Virus record (IMG/VR): IMGVR_UViG_3300039191_000223
Coordinates: 1-64,000 of that record
Length of the DNA stretch: 64,000 nucleotides
From: a virus
Strand: one strand, 5' to 3'
Part shown: one piece after another, positions 48,585 through 56,421 of the stretch
Layout of the letters: each line of letters starts with the position of its first letter
Numbering within the stretch: the stretch's first letter is position 1
Notes under the pieces: generated by a model
What the model was told of the DNA's origin: nothing
Database searches by the model: none
The model's input: the letters and a program-made list of their open reading frames with translations, nothing else
Program-made: the position numbers and the translations under genes

Positions 48585-49819
48585 TACGTACCAGACGTAT
48601 CGATGTCTCCCGGTGTTATCTGGAAACTGAAGCCGGGTATTTCGTCCCCCGTCTCCACTGTTGGCCCCGGTTCATGAGATTGTGTGTTATTTTCAATCTT
48701 GCCAATTTTATCAGTATACATGTAATCTGTACGCGGCTTAGATTTAAATCCAAAAGCCTCGGACTTGGCTTCAACAACACCCGCCTTCAGGTACATATCG
48801 GCTACACTCTCAATGAACTCTTTCGTCCGAAGAATAGATAGTTCGTCACCATTCTCACCAGTTTTAGCATCTGCAACAAATGCGCGAAGCTCTTTTTGTA
48901 GACGAGTAGGATTGACACCAATCTGTTCTAACAATCTTTGTTCACCTTTTGTGATAGTACCACCACCACGTACATCACGTAAAGACTGTGCAATAGCTTG
49001 ACGAAGGTGTGCACGCGCATTATGGTCCTCGTAGTCAGCTTCACTAAACGTATTGATCTGTAGTTTAAGTTGATCATACAAATCTTCTAGAATCAAGACT
49101 TCTTTCATAGCACCTTCAATGAATGACATACCATTAAGAATGCCTTCCTGCATTTCACTAATTTCAATCATCAGTTCGTGAAGATGAAGTTCATCAATTT
49201 TCGCGGGGCGGGCTTCACCAAGCTTCTCATCATAAACCATCATTTCAACACGGGTCTTATCGCCATCTGAAACCGAAACGTGGAACGGTACTGGCTTGTC
49301 CTTAATCTCTGCCGCCGAAATATATTCTTCGGTGACAGGTGCATTTTGCTCCTGCATGATTTCAAGATACCGATCTTTCTTTTTAAACAACCGACGAAGC
49401 TTAACTTCGTTTTTCATGTGTCGGTACTTGGACTCATTCAATGCAGACCGGCGGCTGGACATTTCGGCACTGATCTGTCGCATGTTGAACCAAGGATCAT
49501 AGTGATCTAGGTTGATCATGCGACGGGTCCACTCCGAGTGGTTACGGTTGTAAATATTAGACAATTCTTTGGTTTTGCTTATTGCAGAATCAACACGTTC
49601 CATGTTGTATGCAAGAGAATGGCCACCAAAACTCTTTAGCTCTGCTAGTTTGCCACGAGCAAAACTATCTTTCAGAGTCGGAAGGTGTTTAGGTGTAATC
49701 TCCGGCAATGTTGTCAAGCTCATTGTATCTTCGAGAGCTTCCAATGCGGTTGTCTGTGCGTTGTTAGCTTCTAGTTCAGATGACTGTAGTACATCAAATT
49801 CTTTGTTATCTTCGTCCAT
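48584..49819 (-). CDS. Hypothetical coiled-coil protein (411 aa)
   Basis: The protein is mostly helical with charged segments (LRRLFKKKDRYLEIMQEQNA, EGAMKEVLILEDLYDQLKLQ) and a polar, probably disordered C-terminal 70 residues. It ends at a strong terminator. No enzyme motif is seen; a structural or scaffold-like role is plausible. It lies downstream of the 2OG oxygenase gene. Confidence 0.6.
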   Translation of the reverse strand: MDEDNKEFDVLQSSELEANNAQTTALEALEDTMSLTTLPEITPKHLPTLKDSFARGKLAELKSFGGHSLAYNMERVDSAISKTKELSNIYNRNHSEWTRRMINLDHYDPWFNMRQISAEMSSRRSALNESKYRHMKNEVKLRRLFKKKDRYLEIMQEQNAPVTEEYISAAEIKDKPVPFHVSVSDGDKTRVEMMVYDEKLGEARPAKIDELHLHELMIEISEMQEGILNGMSFIEGAMKEVLILEDLYDQLKLQINTFSEADYEDHNARAHLRQAIAQSLRDVRGGGTITKGEQRLLEQIGVNPTRLQKELRAFVADAKTGENGDELSILRTKEFIESVADMYLKAGVVEAKSEAFGFKSKPRTDYMYTDKIGKIENNTQSHEPGPTVETGDEIPGFSFQITPGDIDTSGT

Positions 49820-49828
49820 TATAGCCTC

Positions 49829-51109
49829 TTATCTAAATCGTTTGGAACCATGGACCCAAATAACTAAGGCCCATCGTTCACCTTCTTGCATTGGTGTTAC
49901 TTTATGTAGACAATAACTTGGGAACAGTGCCAAAGCACCCCGATCCCGCGAAGCATTTAGCATTTCACCGTTGCTATTGACCATCAAATCACCACCAGTA
50001 TATTGATCAGGTGCGGTTAGTTGCACCGACACACTAATTTTCCGCGTAGAACTTGTCATGTTTCCCACGTCAACATGCCACTCATAGTGGCCGGGGTCTT
50101 CGCCAGAATCGTAATGTAGAAGCTGGAGTTCATGCGTAATCCCCATGATTTCATAATCAAAGTGTTCCGCGTTTACAATACTCACAATACGCGCTAGCTT
50201 ATCAAATGCCCAACGTGTATCATCGTTCATTGGAATTTGATATAAGTCTACATTGCGAATATCTTTCTTAATTAGACCATCAGCACCAGCACCTATACTG
50301 CCTTCTTCCGCGTACATGGATGATGCAAACCCAATGATCCGTTCACACTCTTCTGGGGTAAACGCAAGGTTTGGATGTGTTGTAGACGTAATACTAGCTA
50401 AACCGGGAATCTGTAGGTCCCAACTTGGAATCATTACACCGTTATAAATCGGGAATACTCCTTGTCGCGATTGTTTTACGTTACCAGTGTCAGGACTTTG
50501 CTGCCCTACAGTTTGGTTTTGATTTTCTGCCTTAGTGTCGGCACCCAGCCCAAGCTCAGGTCTGCCGTCAAATTTATTATCTTTGTGTGGTCCGTTGGCG
50601 TCTACGAAATGAAAAAATACTTGGCACTGCCATTCACCTTTAAATTCTGGACGCCAATGTACAAGGTCTTCTCCACGGTATAGCAAAAAGTCACCAATCT
50701 TAAGATCAACACGTTTCCCGCGTTCATCGTTAGGGTCAGCCGCTAGATAAATTGGCCAGACATTCATGCCATCAAATCCCAGCGTTAGTGTACCGCTAAT
50801 CTCACATGATGGGCGATCAGTATGTCGCGATAGCACTTCACCCGTTCGATAGATACGCGCATAGGTATATGTTGGGGTCAACTCTTTTCCAATGTGCTGT
50901 CCAATTGGCTCAGCAAGTTTTTCTAACAATCCATCAAACACTGGATCACCATAAATCGCTTCCGACTTAGGACACTGGTCATCCTTCACCATTTTACCAT
51001 CTTCACACAATTGGAACATACGCTTTGTTAGATTTTCACATAAATCTTTGGATAGCACATCATGCAACAGAACATATGAATTATTCTCAAAATATTCTCT
51101 GGGCGTCAT
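49829..51109 (-). CDS. Tandem 2-oxoglutarate/Fe(II) oxygenase
   Basis: Two domains of the 2OG-Fe family. First: YRTGEVLSRHTDRPSCEISG (His-x-Asp) and YRGEDLVHWRPEF (distal His). Second: HYEWHVDVGNMTSSTRKISV (His-x-Asp) and FPSYCLHKVTPMQEGERWAL (His and 2OG-binding Arg), of the prolyl-4-hydroxylase/PiuC type. A Gln/Asn-rich linker (about 190-215) joins them. 426 aa. Substrate could be protein or nucleic acid. It overlaps a sulfotransferase gene (ATGA). Confidence 0.85.
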   Translation of the reverse strand: MTPREYFENNSYVLLHDVLSKDLCENLTKRMFQLCEDGKMVKDDQCPKSEAIYGDPVFDGLLEKLAEPIGQHIGKELTPTYTYARIYRTGEVLSRHTDRPSCEISGTLTLGFDGMNVWPIYLAADPNDERGKRVDLKIGDFLLYRGEDLVHWRPEFKGEWQCQVFFHFVDANGPHKDNKFDGRPELGLGADTKAENQNQTVGQQSPDTGNVKQSRQGVFPIYNGVMIPSWDLQIPGLASITSTTHPNLAFTPEECERIIGFASSMYAEEGSIGAGADGLIKKDIRNVDLYQIPMNDDTRWAFDKLARIVSIVNAEHFDYEIMGITHELQLLHYDSGEDPGHYEWHVDVGNMTSSTRKISVSVQLTAPDQYTGGDLMVNSNGEMLNASRDRGALALFPSYCLHKVTPMQEGERWALVIWVHGSKRFR

Positions 51110-51936
51110 GTCAATACCTCTGGATAAAACATTTCATAATACGGTAGGTTGCGTTCTATAATTTGCTTGTGGAATGCAGGATCGCTTACGCGCTTTTCTT
51201 TCTTCTTTGTCAGCAGCGAGGGCGATACCTTATGGCTAGTCCGCTCTCGGAAATAGACGGCATCGTGTTCATAGATTTCAGATTGTTGAATATTGTCAAA
51301 ATCGTGTTCGAATTTTTCTTCACCTAAGAACGAGTATACCCTATTTAACTCTTTGAACGGATCGACAATAAGGTCTTCATATCGAATGAAAATAACGTCA
51401 CGGGTCTGCTTGCGTGCAGCCTCTAGTACACGAGGAAGCTCATAGGTGAACGCCCCCGACAAAGGGTTTCCCGTTTCGAAATAATAGCGATATCGTTCTT
51501 GATCTGTCATACCCGGAAGTAACCCATGAGTTTTATCAAAGGTATGCATGATTTTTGTTTTTGCATTTACACGATCAAAGGATTCGACAATATCTCGTAG
51601 ATCACGAATCATAGCAATGTATTTACCTTCGGGGAACAGGTGGTAATAGCCCGACCAATTTCTAGACTTAGAAATGACCACTGGCTTATCAGTAAGTGCA
51701 TCAAACCAACCATGGACCCCGGCAATCGCAAATCCGTGCAATGCTTCGTCAGCCCGCTCTATAGGCATAGCCATGAATTCTTCACGACCCCTAGTGTTAA
51801 TTGCGACTTGATTTAGGATGTTAGGAACAGGACACGTTCCGGTTGTAAAGATACGATGATTTTGCTGAAGGACGTTCATTAAAACTGTAGAGCCTGAACG
51901 AGGGAGTCCCCCACAGAAGTGCAATTGTTTTGGCAT
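51106..51936 (-). CDS. Sulfotransferase
   Basis: PAPS loop HFCGGLPRSGSTVLMNVLQQ and 3'-phosphate-binding YIAMIRDLRDIVESFDRV, with FIRYEDLIVDPFKELNRVYS, the typical sulfotransferase helix. 276 aa. It is coupled to the 2OG oxygenase gene (4-bp overlap), which suggests that both act on the same acceptor. The initiator-like tRNA gene lies just upstream. Confidence 0.9.
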   Translation of the reverse strand: MPKQLHFCGGLPRSGSTVLMNVLQQNHRIFTTGTCPVPNILNQVAINTRGREEFMAMPIERADEALHGFAIAGVHGWFDALTDKPVVISKSRNWSGYYHLFPEGKYIAMIRDLRDIVESFDRVNAKTKIMHTFDKTHGLLPGMTDQERYRYYFETGNPLSGAFTYELPRVLEAARKQTRDVIFIRYEDLIVDPFKELNRVYSFLGEEKFEHDFDNIQQSEIYEHDAVYFRERTSHKVSPSLLTKKKEKRVSDPAFHKQIIERNLPYYEMFYPEVLT

Positions 51937-51951
51937 ATAAAATCTTTATGT

Positions 51952-52029
51952 TGGTAGCGGGGGGAGGATTTGAACCTCCGACCTCCAGCGTATGAAACTG
52001 GCGAGCTAACCAAACTGCTCTACCCCGCA
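51952..52029 (-). tRNA. tRNA with CAT anticodon, initiator-like
   Basis: TGCGGGGTAGAGCAG opens much like bacterial tRNA-fMet (CGCGGGGTGGAGCAG). Bases 1 and 72 are T and T, unpaired as in initiators (C-A in E. coli). The anticodon stem CCAGT/GCTGG lacks the three G-C pairs of initiators. Loop TTCATAC gives CAT. T-arm GGAGGTTCAAATCCTCC, encoded A-CCA. Confidence 0.85.
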
Positions 52030-52042
52030 ATCGTTAATTATT

Positions 52043-52321
52043 TTATCCTACAGACTCTTTGAGTTCTTTTAGCTCACTAGTTAAGTCACTTATAGTCTTA
52101 TTGGTATCCTTAAGAGCGAGAGTATCTGTATGATAAAAACAATGAAATGGAATTTTGTTTGACTGCATTTCTATGTATAAATCAGAATTTTTAAATTTAT
52201 CAGCTACTTCCTCTATCTTTTCTTTAACAAGGTGGGATAGTATTGCACCAACATTAACCGTTATGTCGAATATATAACCTGTCTTATCGCCACCTAAATC
52301 AATTGGTATTACGTTTATCAT
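52043..52321 (-). CDS. Hypothetical protein (92 aa)
   Basis: MINVIPIDLGGDKTGYIFDI opens a small protein that ends in a helical coiled coil (TISDLTSELKELKESVG). A perfect TATAAATA lies 13 bp upstream of the start (52335-52342). No family recognised. Confidence 0.55.
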   Translation of the reverse strand: MINVIPIDLGGDKTGYIFDITVNVGAILSHLVKEKIEEVADKFKNSDLYIEMQSNKIPFHCFYHTDTLALKDTNKTISDLTSELKELKESVG

Positions 52322-52334
52322 TATTATTATCCTT

Positions 52335-52342
52335 TATTTATA
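52335..52342 (-). promoter_or_regulatory. T4-type late promoter
   Basis: TATAAATA on the minus strand, followed by AAAGGATAATAATAATG, which is the ribosome site and start of the 92-aa gene. Confidence 0.7.
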
Positions 52343-52355
52343 TACTGGAATTATA

Positions 52356-52562
52356 TCAGTGAGCATCAATGTTTATTTGACTTGCTAGTTTTGGAATGGA
52401 ATATCCTATACCTTCAACAATGGCAAGAAAGATATTCCCATCATAGACCAGATCAGCTGTTTTAAGTTTACGCTCAATATCACTACCCTCTTCACGGGCC
52501 AGCCTTTCAAGCTGTTCCATCGTGGCAATAGTGTAGTCCACATCTTTTGATTCTTTGATCAT
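52356..52562 (-). CDS. Hypothetical protein (68 aa)
   Basis: The small protein is helical at first (IATMEQLERLAREEGSDIER) and then beta-like (ADLVYDGNIFLAIVEGIGYS). No family recognised. It lies between the tRNA-Ile and the 92-aa gene. Confidence 0.5.
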   Translation of the reverse strand: MIKESKDVDYTIATMEQLERLAREEGSDIERKLKTADLVYDGNIFLAIVEGIGYSIPKLASQINIDAH

Positions 52563-52578
52563 TTTTTACTCGCTTTTT

Positions 52579-52655
52579 TGGTACGTCAGGTGGGACTTGC
52601 ACCCACTGCCTTCCGCTTATAAGACGGACGCTTTTACTACTTCAGCTTCTGACGC
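52579..52655 (-). tRNA. tRNA-Ile (TAT)
   Basis: Acceptor GCGTCAG/CTGACGT with a G-U end pair, anticodon loop CTTATAA (TAT, reads AUA), T-arm GTGGGTGCAAGTCCCAC, encoded A-CCA. A tRNA that reads AUA directly is common in phages whose codon use differs from the host. Confidence 0.85.
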
Positions 52656-52727
52656 ATTGGATTTTTTAAACGTGCTCAATTCCAATGCGTCGTATTCGTT
52701 GTGTCATTTTCTTCATTTACGTTTTCC

Positions 52728-53225
52728 TTAAAAATCAATATTAAATACTACTGGAAAGCTCTCATAAGAACCATCCTCCGCTATGTTCAAAACAATTGCC
52801 TGAATCTCTACTTCACCCAATTCAGGGTAGTTCAGTAGTGTGTAATACATATCGATATCGTTATTTAGTGTACCGGCAAGACCTGTATATCCAAATCCCG
52901 TATAGCTACCTTCAAGTGCTGGAGAGAAAACATAGTTACCAGTCATAGCAGACTGAAATACTGATACCAAAACGGGAGATGCAATAATCACTTTCTTATG
53001 TGCGTTAGTATCGACTAAAGCTAGTACTCCATCCGTTACCTGCTCCAACGCCTTAGCCAATGGAAAGTGACCTGATGGTGAGATATCACCCAAATCAACA
53101 ACGGGCGTATTCATGATTAGTTGCTTTTTAAATACCAAATCAATACAAAATACCACTTCGCTTTCGACTTCGACTTCGACTGTTTGCTCACGGATACTGT
53201 TATAATGTCCAGTAGCAATTACCAT
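52728..53225 (-). CDS. Capsid (gp23) fragment paralog
   Basis: Residues 77-130 follow gp23: KKVIIASPVLVSVFQSAMTG aligns with NFIVVSPMIVSVLQSAAKAV, FSPALEGSYTGF with FAPAVEGDFKGP, and GLAGTLNNDIDMYYTLLNY with LVGTLNGRIKVYSYLWNQ. The N-terminal part (REQTVEVEVESEVVFCIDLV) and the C-terminal part do not match gp23. At 165 aa it is only part of a capsid subunit. It may be a decoration, assembly-control or decoy protein, or a remnant. Confidence 0.7.
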   Translation of the reverse strand: MVIATGHYNSIREQTVEVEVESEVVFCIDLVFKKQLIMNTPVVDLGDISPSGHFPLAKALEQVTDGVLALVDTNAHKKVIIASPVLVSVFQSAMTGNYVFSPALEGSYTGFGYTGLAGTLNNDIDMYYTLLNYPELGEVEIQAIVLNIAEDGSYESFPVVFNIDF

Positions 53226-53249
53226 ATTCCCCGGCTTGATACTACCGAA

Positions 53250-53285
53250 TAGTTGATGTTCAAATGATGTTCAAATGATGTTGAT
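53250..53285 (-). repeat. Short tandem repeat GATGTTCAAAT
   Basis: Three tandem copies (last one partial) of an 11-bp unit in the 86-bp gap between two small genes, upstream of the capsid-like gene. No known signal recognised. Confidence 0.6.
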
Positions 53286-53311
53286 GTGATATCGATCATG
53301 TAAATTTTCCA

Positions 53312-53677
53312 TTAAGTTCCGAACTTCTGCTTAAGGCGTTCGAATTCTGCCTTGTCTTTCTTATCCCGTTGTTCTTTTAATCTCTTTTCTTTTGCGATTT
53401 TATTATTGCGACGCTTGCGAGTAGCCTCTACTCGCTTTGTCATTTCTTTATCGCTTTCCCAACGCATATACATAATGTGATGAATATTAGTTGCAAAATC
53501 CCAAGCTATTGCAATATTCTCTGAATCACATGCGCCTAGTTCATCAATCGCATATGATTCTATGTCTGCTAGACATTGACGCATTTCTGTAATACAACCG
53601 GTTGCCCTATATTCTGGCAGAGGATGGGATCGCCCAATCTTAATACGTGTGCTGTAATAGGGATCGTTGTCTCCCAT
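53312..53677 (-). CDS. Hypothetical protein with basic coiled-coil tail
   Basis: The N-terminal 75 residues (MGDNDPYYSTRIKIGRSHPL, TEMRQCLADIESYAIDELGA) are soluble. The C-terminal 45 residues are a highly charged helix rich in Lys/Arg/Glu (RNNKIAKEKRLKEQRDKKDK). It could bind RNA. Upstream by 4 bp is the NADAR gene. No family recognised. Confidence 0.55.
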   Translation of the reverse strand: MGDNDPYYSTRIKIGRSHPLPEYRATGCITEMRQCLADIESYAIDELGACDSENIAIAWDFATNIHHIMYMRWESDKEMTKRVEATRKRRNNKIAKEKRLKEQRDKKDKAEFERLKQKFGT

Positions 53678-53681
53678 TTTC

Positions 53682-54146
53682 TTAATCCTTTCTGATAGAA
53701 TCTCTAATCTTATGTAGTCTACTACAAAACTCCTGTCGAGTCAATACAGTTTCATTCTGTTTGGTTCGACCAATACTGTGCTTCAATACAGCATTACCGG
53801 TTGCCTTCAAAGCATTAAGAGCCTTCTCGTTTTGTGTGAACATTGTCGAGTACGCTTCATCGAGCAAGTCTTGATATTCTTGAGAATCACGTTCAAGCGG
53901 CTCACCATCCCACCACAAGATTTGCGTGCGCTGCCAGTTCTTCTTTGCCCCGGAACGCTTAGCTGCTAATCCAGTCAACGTGCAGATGTGTCGCTGCATA
54001 TCGGGCTCTTTAAATTTAAGTGATTGTAGGAACCCTTCCATAGAAGAAACTGCCACACCACGAAATACAAAGGGGTGTGGGGCGAAGTTACTTAGTGCTC
54101 CGGCGGGGTATCCGCTACCGGATTTAATGTCCATCGTAATATTCAC
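53682..54146 (-). CDS. NADAR (YbiA-like) protein
   Basis: GALSNFAPHPFVFRGVAVSS then MEGFLQSLKFKEPDMQRHIC, followed by KKNWQRTQILWWDG and TMFTQNEKALNALKATGNAV, are the successive blocks of the NADAR/YbiA family (LSNFxPxPF, E-x-F-x-Q-x-x-KF, W, KFxQNxxLxxxLxxTG). NADAR proteins hydrolyse N-glycosidic bonds and include enzymes that remove ADP-ribose from guanine on DNA, countering DarT1-type toxins. 154 aa is normal. It could protect phage DNA from host ADP-ribosylation. Confidence 0.75.
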   Translation of the reverse strand: MNITMDIKSGSGYPAGALSNFAPHPFVFRGVAVSSMEGFLQSLKFKEPDMQRHICTLTGLAAKRSGAKKNWQRTQILWWDGEPLERDSQEYQDLLDEAYSTMFTQNEKALNALKATGNAVLKHSIGRTKQNETVLTRQEFCSRLHKIRDSIRKD

Positions 54147-54387
54147 CGCGAGCCTTAAGATAAATTACATTCGCAACGTGTCTCGCCCTTGCACTCGGAA
54201 ACCAATCCAGTAGGTTCAGAGTGTCATAGTATAGTGCGAAGTTTTCAGTGAATTCCTCTTTCGTGAGCCCATACTCAACAACATAATCAGCAAGATGATT
54301 CACCATAAATTCAGCAGTACGAAGTCTAATATAAATTGTGGCAAACAAACACAATGTGGTTAGGAAAAAAGAAATCATATTCTGCAC
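54124..54387 (-). CDS. Small membrane protein
   Basis: One N-terminal membrane helix (MISFFLTTLCLFATIYIRL) precedes 60 soluble residues (VVEYGLTKEEFTENFALYYD). Its end overlaps the NADAR start by 23 bp. No family recognised. Confidence 0.5.
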   Translation of the reverse strand: MQNMISFFLTTLCLFATIYIRLRTAEFMVNHLADYVVEYGLTKEEFTENFALYYDTLNLLDWFPSARARHVANVIYLKARGEYYDGH

Positions 54388-54462
54388 CTTAAGCCATTTT
54401 AGATACGTTGTTTGTGTAAATGAAGGATTTTACTTTTAGGATACTGGTACTGATTCGAAAAC

Positions 54463-54538
54463 TGGTGCCGCCACGAGGATTTGAACCCCGGACATTCTGA
54501 TTACAAGTCAGACGCTCTACCAACTGAGCTATAGCGGC
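54463..54538 (-). tRNA. tRNA-Thr (TGT)
   Basis: Acceptor GCCGCTA/TGGCGGC, D-arm AGCTCAGTTGGTAGAGC, anticodon stem CTGAC loop TTGTAAT (TGT, reads ACA), encoded A-CCA. Confidence 0.93.
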
Positions 54539-54550
54539 ATATTCGTTTAT

Positions 54551-55255
54551 TTATGCTGGCATGAGAACAGTATTCTCATACAGTTTCTGTCCTTTAACGT
54601 AATTCAATTCACCAAAGATGAAGTCCTTGAAGAACGGAGTATCAAGATAACTATCTTGCCACATTTCTAGAATCAAAATGGGACGATCCCTCCTAAGCAA
54701 TTCTGTCGCACCTTTCAAAGCTTCTTCTTCATATCCCTCAATGTCCAAATGAATTATACTAACCCGATGTCTGGGATGTATAGCCCAATCAAGTATAAAG
54801 ATTAGAACCTCTTCTGAGTTATCTTCTGTAGCTACCCAGCGATCAGATTCTACCTTACTTGCGCATCCGATATCCTTGCCCTGTTCTTTAGTAATCATGC
54901 GAATGGTTTCACCATGGGTAGAGCCAAGGGCAGCATGAATAACTTTCGTTTGGTGCGTATGGTAGTTTAGATCAACGGTGATCTTTGCACAACGATAGTT
55001 TTCGAACACTGGTTCAAAAGCATACACTACTGCGTTATCAGATGCAAGTGCGGGGAGAAAATCACCAAAGTATGCACCTGCATGAACTACAGCACCATCG
55101 CCACGGTTTGCAAGAATGAAGTCAATTGTATCTTTTTCATACGTGTGCCCACCTAGTATCCTTCCAGCAACAGTTCGGTGACTCGAAGAGCGAGGGATAC
55201 AATAGTTCCCATATTTGTTTTTTGCAAAAATGCAATCAATCGCTTCTGACATCAA
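54551..55255 (-). CDS. FkbM-family methyltransferase
   Basis: SAM-binding loop AVVHAGAYFGDFLPALA, acidic post-I motif YAFEPVFENY, and SIIHLDIEGYEEEALKGATE, the typical FkbM segment (xDxEGxE), then PILILEMW. 234 aa. FkbM enzymes put methyl groups on glycan or secondary-metabolite oxygens. Two others lie at 62183 and 62897. Its start sits on the stop of the ORF upstream (TGATG). Confidence 0.9.
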   Translation of the reverse strand: MMSEAIDCIFAKNKYGNYCIPRSSSHRTVAGRILGGHTYEKDTIDFILANRGDGAVVHAGAYFGDFLPALASDNAVVYAFEPVFENYRCAKITVDLNYHTHQTKVIHAALGSTHGETIRMITKEQGKDIGCASKVESDRWVATEDNSEEVLIFILDWAIHPRHRVSIIHLDIEGYEEEALKGATELLRRDRPILILEMWQDSYLDTPFFKDFIFGELNYVKGQKLYENTVLMPA

Positions 55256-55539
55256 TTTCTCCCAACGATGTACAACCTAGCACAGACTTCGTGCTTATTT
55301 TCGAAATCAAAAATAACCTCAACACCATCTATTGACTGCTTGGTGCTTGGTGCTTGGTGCCGTGTATCGCCATTTATGCTTAGGGGGGCGGTGTTATAGT
55401 TATTTATGTATCCAGTACCATTTGCCGCCGCTCTCAATGACTGTAGGCAGTACGCCGTGAACCTTGTTAAATATCGCGCTCCACTGACCAATGTCAATAC
55501 TACCATCCTCATTAACATATCTTTTATACGTGAAGCCAC
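55252..55539 (-). CDS. Doubtful ORF ahead of the FkbM gene
   Basis: The frame ends SIDGVEVIFDFENKHEVCAR and its stop TGA overlaps the FkbM start, which favours translation of the end. The upstream half overlaps the Cys-rich gene at 55400 and looks less like a protein. A 7-bp repeat (CTTGGTG x3) lies at about 55343. Perhaps only the last 30-50 codons are real. Confidence 0.25.
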   Translation of the reverse strand: MASRIKDMLMRMVVLTLVSGARYLTRFTAYCLQSLRAAANGTGYINNYNTAPLSINGDTRHQAPSTKQSIDGVEVIFDFENKHEVCARLYIVGRN

Positions 55540-55558
55540 AACATGGCATACAGTGCAT
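55400..55558 (-). CDS. Cys-rich small protein (52 aa)
   Basis: Reading from ATG 55558: MHCMPCCGFTYKRYVNEDGS, then QWSAIFNKVHGVLPTVIES and GGKWYWIHK. The frame is open upstream of the ATG (CDCECHG) up to a TAA, so the gene may be longer or begin at a rare codon. Three Cys in CMPCC and the upstream CDC suggest metal binding. No family recognised. Confidence 0.45.
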   Translation of the reverse strand: MHCMPCCGFTYKRYVNEDGSIDIGQWSAIFNKVHGVLPTVIESGGKWYWIHK

Positions 55559-55684
55559 TATACTTTCACTACCATGACACTCACAGTCGCATATTTGACT
55601 TTTTTAAAATTATCTTCCACAATCAGTATCCTCAGACAGTTTTTGTAATACGCTCACCAGCATGCCTTAGCTATTGATTTCTGG
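55559..55684 (-). other. Intergenic stretch with broken coding remnants
   Basis: Between the Cys-rich gene and tRNA-Thr(CGT), a minus frame reads LRILIVEDNFKKVKYATV and then stops; it looks like the first strand of a response-regulator receiver, but is only about 25 codons long. Another frame gives MLVSVLQKLSEDTDCGR with two stops. I treat this as decayed sequence. Confidence 0.3.
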
Positions 55685-55757
55685 GTGCTTCCTGCCTGAT
55701 TCGAACAGGCGATTTGAACTTACGAGGTTCGCGTTTTTCCAGCTAAACTAAGGAAGC
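55685..55757 (-). tRNA. tRNA-Thr (CGT)
   Basis: Acceptor GCTTCCT/AGGAAGC, anticodon loop CTCGTAA (CGT, reads ACG), T-arm GCCTGTTCGAATCAGGC. The outer anticodon-stem pair is C-A, as in the other phage tRNA-Thr(GGT). The 3' end is encoded as A-CCCA rather than A-CCA. Confidence 0.85.
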
Positions 55758-55762
55758 AATTA

Positions 55763-55945
55763 CTACAACTGTTTAAATAATTCTATTCGCATATTTTCAC
55801 GTTTGAGCATTAGCTTGTCCATTTTGTCACGATCTTCGGGACTGGGTTGCTCTTTCGTGCTATACGCTTCACACCATAAGGATTGTATTTCATCCCAATT
55901 TTCTTTCATGTCATCAAAAATTTCTTTATTTTTAGGGGGGTTCAT
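55763..55945 (-). CDS. Small charged protein (60 aa)
   Basis: MNPPKNKEIFDDMKENWDEI then PSPEDRDKMDKLMLKRENM is a charged helical hairpin. No family recognised. It is separate from its neighbours and starts after a Pro-rich opening. Confidence 0.5.
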   Translation of the reverse strand: MNPPKNKEIFDDMKENWDEIQSLWCEAYSTKEQPSPEDRDKMDKLMLKRENMRIELFKQL

Positions 55946-55965
55946 TATTATATTTATTCTTTCAA

Positions 55966-56372
55966 CTATGCGCTTATCAACAAATTTTGGGGACGAAGGT
56001 TGATGTGCTGTACCTCACAGCTAGTAATCAACGTCTTGTCATCCCAATCGGGGGTAACAAAAAAGACTGGGGTGAGCAAAAGCTCATCTGCCATATTCTC
56101 GGCCATTTTACCTGCGGGGTATCAAGAAAACGAATCGATGCACAGAGATAACCTTCAGAATCAATGTAAAGATTATCAACCCAATGGCTGACCTTAGACG
56201 GATTAACATCGTATTTATCTACGTCAGATTCATCTTCAAGCATGCCAATGAAATTTTCACGAACCAGATATGTTTCGATAGCACCCTCCAACATGATCTT
56301 GGGAAAGATCAAACCCTTATTCGGAGTAGGCTCATCAACTTTCATGCGACTGCGGTAGATTCGATTAGTCAT
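55966..56372 (-). pseudogene. Prohead-protease-like paralog with one missing base
   Basis: From ATG 56372: LIFPKIMLEGAIETYLVREN, FIGMLEDESDVDKYDVNPSK, VSHWVDNLYIDSEGYLCASI and RFLDTPQ recall gp21-type head protease (YPxxVLxxAIxxY, GELDHP, xSHxIxxLxxDGxxVYGxxxxLxTPxGK). The frame then breaks near 56119: with one more C it reads TPAGKMAENMADELLLTPVF to 55966. The catalytic His (GELDHP) is replaced by EDE, and the Ser of GVSSRG is absent, so even the repaired protein (about 135 aa) would be inactive. Confidence 0.5.
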
Positions 56373-56421
56373 GGTATGTCTCCTGAATATGCACGCACTT
56401 TAGACTTTCTTGGAGTCTTTG

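Noticed and set aside
55571-55650. Response-regulator receiver (RILIVEDN)
   Set aside because: Only about 25 codons before a stop and no further receiver motifs; listed only as a remnant.
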